Of a DNA stretch of 18,806 bases, positions 16,280-18,806 are shown piece by piece. How positions within the stretch are numbered: position 1 is the stretch's first letter; each line of letters begins with the position of its first letter. Both the position numbers and the translations under genes were made by a program. The DNA comes from Pilaira anomala. Taxonomy: Eukaryota; Mucoromycota; Mucoromycetes; Mucorales; Mucoraceae. A model generated the notes under the pieces. It made no database searches. It saw nothing but the letters and a program-made list of their open reading frames with translations, and was not told the origin of the DNA. The stretch is taken from positions 1 through 18,806 of the forward strand of contig JAIXMQ010000169.1 of NCBI GenBank assembly GCA_025716855.1, given 5' to 3'.

Positions 16280-17606
16280 CAATGAGGCACGAAAAGTTTT
16301 ACATGTTAAAACTCCGATATGCTTGTCTAGATCAAAAAAAAAACTTTCGAAGTCTTTTCATACTTTACAGTCATAGCTACTTAGCTTATCATTGCATAAA
16401 TAATTAAATAGACATATTTTATAGTCAACGCACCAAAAGAAAAAAATTAAAAAAAATTATTTTGGTTATTTTACATCAATATTTAATAGGGCCTCCCTTT
16501 GCATCAATCACTTGTTGCATGCGGGATGGCATACTATCAATGAGTTTATTGACGTATTCAACAGATATACTTCTCCAGGCATACTCAATCATTACTTGTG
16601 TCGAACGATGAGACCTATGATTGTACCATTCTCTATGAAACTTCCTTTTCAGTATATTCCACTTGTTTTCAATTGGATTCAAATCCGGAGATCTTGCTGG
16701 CCATTTCATTTTCTTTACAGCAGCTTCATCTCTCTACTTATTTGTCTCACAACTGGTATGAATAGGAGCGTTATCTTCCATAAGTATGGCACCTGGTTTA
16801 CTATTGTAAAAACCTAGTAAGACAGGTTTGCATACAAAGTCAACATATTCTCTGCTTCTGATCCTTCCTTTAGGTAGAACTACCAAACGAGGCTTCTCAC
16901 TACCACGAATGGCGCCCCAAACCATTATTTTGGTTCTTCCACTCATAAAAGAAGGCATCAAACACTCCTTCAAAAACTTCTCCTTAGGCTCCCTCCATAC
17001 TTTCTTCAGATCAATATCGCGACCGATTTCGATGCTTGATTCATCAGTCCAAATAATGTCCCTCCACTGCTCCAAAGTCCAGTTTTTGTGCTCTTTAGCA
17101 AACTTCAATCTCTCTTTAATATGCCTATTCTCAAGATATGGCTTTTTTGTTCTCATTCTTTTTCTAATGTTCATTGCCTTAAGCTCATGTCGAAGTAACC
17201 ATTTGCTCATTTTAAAAGGCATTTCCTTAATAATAGAGTCTTGAGTTGCGCTTCTGTTTCTTTTCACATGTCTTCTTAAGAAGCGTCTGTCACTATCTGT
17301 CAAGCTCTTAGGTCTTCCGGAACTCTTCTTACTTTCTACTGTTCCTCTTTCCTCAAATCCTTTGATAAGTCTACTGACAGTAGAAGGATCAACACCGAAA
17401 TCGTTTGCGACTTCCTCCTGTGTCACGTTTCCTCTAGCGCGTTCAACAATCATAGCTTTCTTTTCAGTTGTTAAGCGAGGCATTTATTAAATAAAAATAA
17501 AAATTATAAAGAAGAATATAGAGCTACAAAGGTTTAAACATCAACATGTTGCATGAAACCCTTCAAATCCGGAGTTTTAACATGTAAAACTTTTCGTGCC
17601 TCATTG
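16280..17606 (-). mobile_element. Tc1-type DNA transposon 2 (1,327 bp)
   Basis: Perfect 37-bp terminal inverted repeats lie at 16280-16316 (starting CAATGAGGCACGAAAAG, ending AAACTCCG) and 17570-17606, with TA at 16278-16279 and 17607-17608. The flanks read ATG-TA and TA-CAT, so the empty site would be the palindrome ATGTACAT. The transposase inside is on the minus strand and has one stop codon. The ends and protein differ from Tc1 element 1, so the two are separate families. Confidence 0.93.
16476..17483 (-). pseudogene. Tc1-type DD34E transposase with one internal stop
   Basis: The ATG at 17481-17483 begins MPRLTTEKK, and coding runs in one frame to the TAA at 16476-16478: 336 codons including stops, normal for Tc1. 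Residues 1-45 and 60-110 form the two helix-turn-helix parts of a paired-like DNA-binding region (TQEEVANDFGVDPSTVSRLI), joined by GRPKS (56-60). The catalytic triad is D147 (IWTDESS), D237 (LMEDNAP) and E272 (SPDLNPIEN), with 34 residues between the last two. The only lesion is TAG at codon 250 (16734-16736), between D237 and E272, so the translated protein would lack the catalytic Glu. A single base change explains it. With perfect ends, the element could still be moved by a related intact transposase. Confidence 0.93.
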
Positions 17607-17618
17607 TACATGGGGGAA

Positions 17619-17620
<2 letters not shown>

Positions 17621-17670
<50 letters not shown>
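17621..17670. repeat. Homopolymer of 50 T
   Basis: Fifty uninterrupted T run from just right of Tc1 element 2 into the stop codon (TAA in minus-strand sense) of the gene at 17669. In that gene's sense it is a 50-A tract starting at the stop. Confidence 0.95.
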
Positions 17671-17673
<3 letters not shown>

Positions 17674-18806
17674 GGTTTCTTGCGTTACCCATTTTGGAGT
17701 CAAAAAGCTCTTTAAAAATATGGTGAGAGATAACTTTGTAATGTCTTTCAGACTTGTTGAATCTAACTAATCCTACATTGCAGACAATATCGTCAAAGCG
17801 ACAAACAACATATTTGTGATGACCTGGGCGACGTAAAACAACCTTAGGCATGAATTTGTCGTATTCAACCACGCCATGAGCTTCTGCAACATCAAGCAAC
17901 ACAAGAAATTCCTTATTATTATCAAAAGAAGTTTCAAAAAAGAAAGTTATGGATCCAACGTATAATTGGGTGACAACTCGATTGGCATTGCTAAAAAAAA
18001 AAAAAAAGTTTTAGTAATAGGACAAGATATGCAACAATAGTCAAACTTACTTCATATGAGAGGCGGCAAACATAACGTAATTATTACCTCTTCTTCTTTC
18101 GTTGATATGATCTTTGTATAACGTGGAGGTATATGTATAATTATTGAACCAAGCACGACCAGCAACGTTGATAACAGCATCATCGAAAGTAATAGACATA
18201 TTATCGGGCACAGAGTAGATGCGTTGGTATAGTTTCTTTACAGCAGTTGTCATTTGAAGCATGGATACACCTGAAGGTAAAGATGAGAGTGAATGCTGTG
18301 AGAGTGGTGACCAAAGCTGAGGTGCAGTTTTATCATGTTGATCTAGGGAGATAAAACTGTTTGTTGTATACTGCTTTGGTTCCAAAAGGTCAAGTGTTTT
18401 AATAATATTCACATTCATACTATTAACATATCCATATATAGTAAATCTTTCAAGAACATTACCCGCATTGGCACCAGCATCTACTTTAGACTTGATCATT
18501 TTCTTATATCTACCAATCGTTCTTTCCATTGATCTTCCTGAATACGCCTTCAATACACCTTGCTTTTCAATCATATATGGAATATGAGTCAAATAGTGCT
18601 GTACAGGCTTCAAGACACCAGGCTGGATCCGTTTATTACTAATTTCGTTTAACAAAAAAATATTCCATTGTTTGAGTGCACTTTATGTTTTCAAAAAAAA
18701 AAAGTTAGTTTTATAATAATGGTAAGACATACATATAATGTTTTTTTTTTGGTCGTTAATAACTTACTTTTTCATCATTGATAAATCATCCCGAGTGATT
18801 CTCCAT
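17669..18806 (-). CDS. tnp2/DUF4218-like transposase protein, C-terminal part, three exons, partial
   Basis: The visible exons are 18768-18806 (continuing beyond the window), 18051-18680 and 17669-17990, giving 329 residues that end NARNL. Splicing at the proposed sites keeps one open frame throughout. Residues after exon 1 (ALKQWNIFLLNEIS, QHYLTHIPYMIEKQGVLKAYSGRSMERTIGRYKKMIKSK) resemble the DUF4218-type region downstream of the catalytic core in tnp2-like CACTA transposases. The sequence continues with a LWSPLSQHSLSSLP linker, a VINVAGRAWFNN motif, RGNNYVMFAAS, and a final domain with FRFDDI-like CRFDDIVCNVGLV. The catalytic core would lie outside the window. No frameshift or stop is seen, so it may be functional. 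It may belong to a CACTA-type element; no terminal repeat for it is visible. Naming rests on remembered family resemblance. Confidence 0.75.
17991..18050 (-). other. Intron 2 of the right-edge transposase gene (60 nt)
   Basis: The donor is GTAAGTTTGAC, there is a TTACTAAAAC branch-like word, and a 14-base T-rich tract ends in TAG. Joining the exons gives CAT ATG AA|C AAT, keeping the frame open to the TAA at 17669. Confidence 0.85.
18681..18767 (-). other. Intron 1 of the right-edge transposase gene (87 nt)
   Basis: The donor is GTAAGTTATT, the branch-like ACTAAC lies at 18704-18709 in minus-strand sense, and the acceptor is CATAAAG. The join ATG AAA AA|T GCA CTC AAA CAA TGG continues the conserved frame upstream, and the unspliced frame has no suitable start. 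Confidence 0.75.

Overview
The window is AT-rich eukaryotic DNA made almost entirely of nested and broken transposable elements. No ordinary host gene is recognisable. A fungus is the best fit, probably an early-diverging lineage such as Mucoromycota. The reasons are the short introns (60-87 nt) with GTAAGT donors, CTAAC/CTAAA-type branch sites and T-rich 3' ends, the very AT-rich spacers with long A/T homopolymers, and a mixture of Tc1/mariner, Ty3/gypsy, APE-type LINE and a tnp2/DUF4218-like transposase that resembles what is common in those genomes. The lineage is inferred from family resemblance and was not tested by any search.

Layout, left to right. (1) 1-357 is the 3' end of a Ty3/gypsy pol gene (element A), followed by a polypurine tract and a probable 3' LTR (368-671). 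(2) 735-2451 is a complete Tc1/mariner-type element with TA target duplication, perfect 21-bp inverted ends and an uninterrupted 378-aa DD34E transposase. (3) 2455-12019 is a full-length Ty3/gypsy element (element B) on the minus strand. Its two 314/313-bp LTRs differ by one base, but its gag and pol are broken by frameshifts and a stop codon. (4) Nested inside the reverse transcriptase of element B is a 3,031-bp DNA transposon (5049-8079) with CACTATGGCCA ends and a 3-bp AAA duplication. Deleting it together with one AAA copy rejoins the reverse transcriptase frame exactly at the YIDD active site. It holds an eroded transposase fragment and subterminal 45-bp repeats. (5) 12020-13205 is non-coding, with splice-site-like motifs and dense short repeats and palindromes. 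(6) 13206-about 15465 is a LINE: a twice-frameshifted ORF1 and an ORF2 that ends inside the endonuclease domain. (7) About 15466-16279 is AT-rich DNA beginning with a cluster of AACAAGT/ACTTGTT words. (8) 16280-17606 is a second, different Tc1 element (minus strand), with perfect 37-bp inverted ends and one stop codon in its transposase. (9) 17669-18806 is the 3' part of a three-exon transposase-like gene on the minus strand, running off the right edge.

Relative order of events where it can be read: element B inserted first, the CACTA-type element then landed in its RT, and Tc1 element 1 landed at a TA directly beside its LTR. The relic inside the CACTA-type element and the gene at the right edge share a protein domain and apparently an intron position. 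They may therefore be a dead and a better-preserved member of one transposase superfamily. That link is the most interesting hypothesis in the window.
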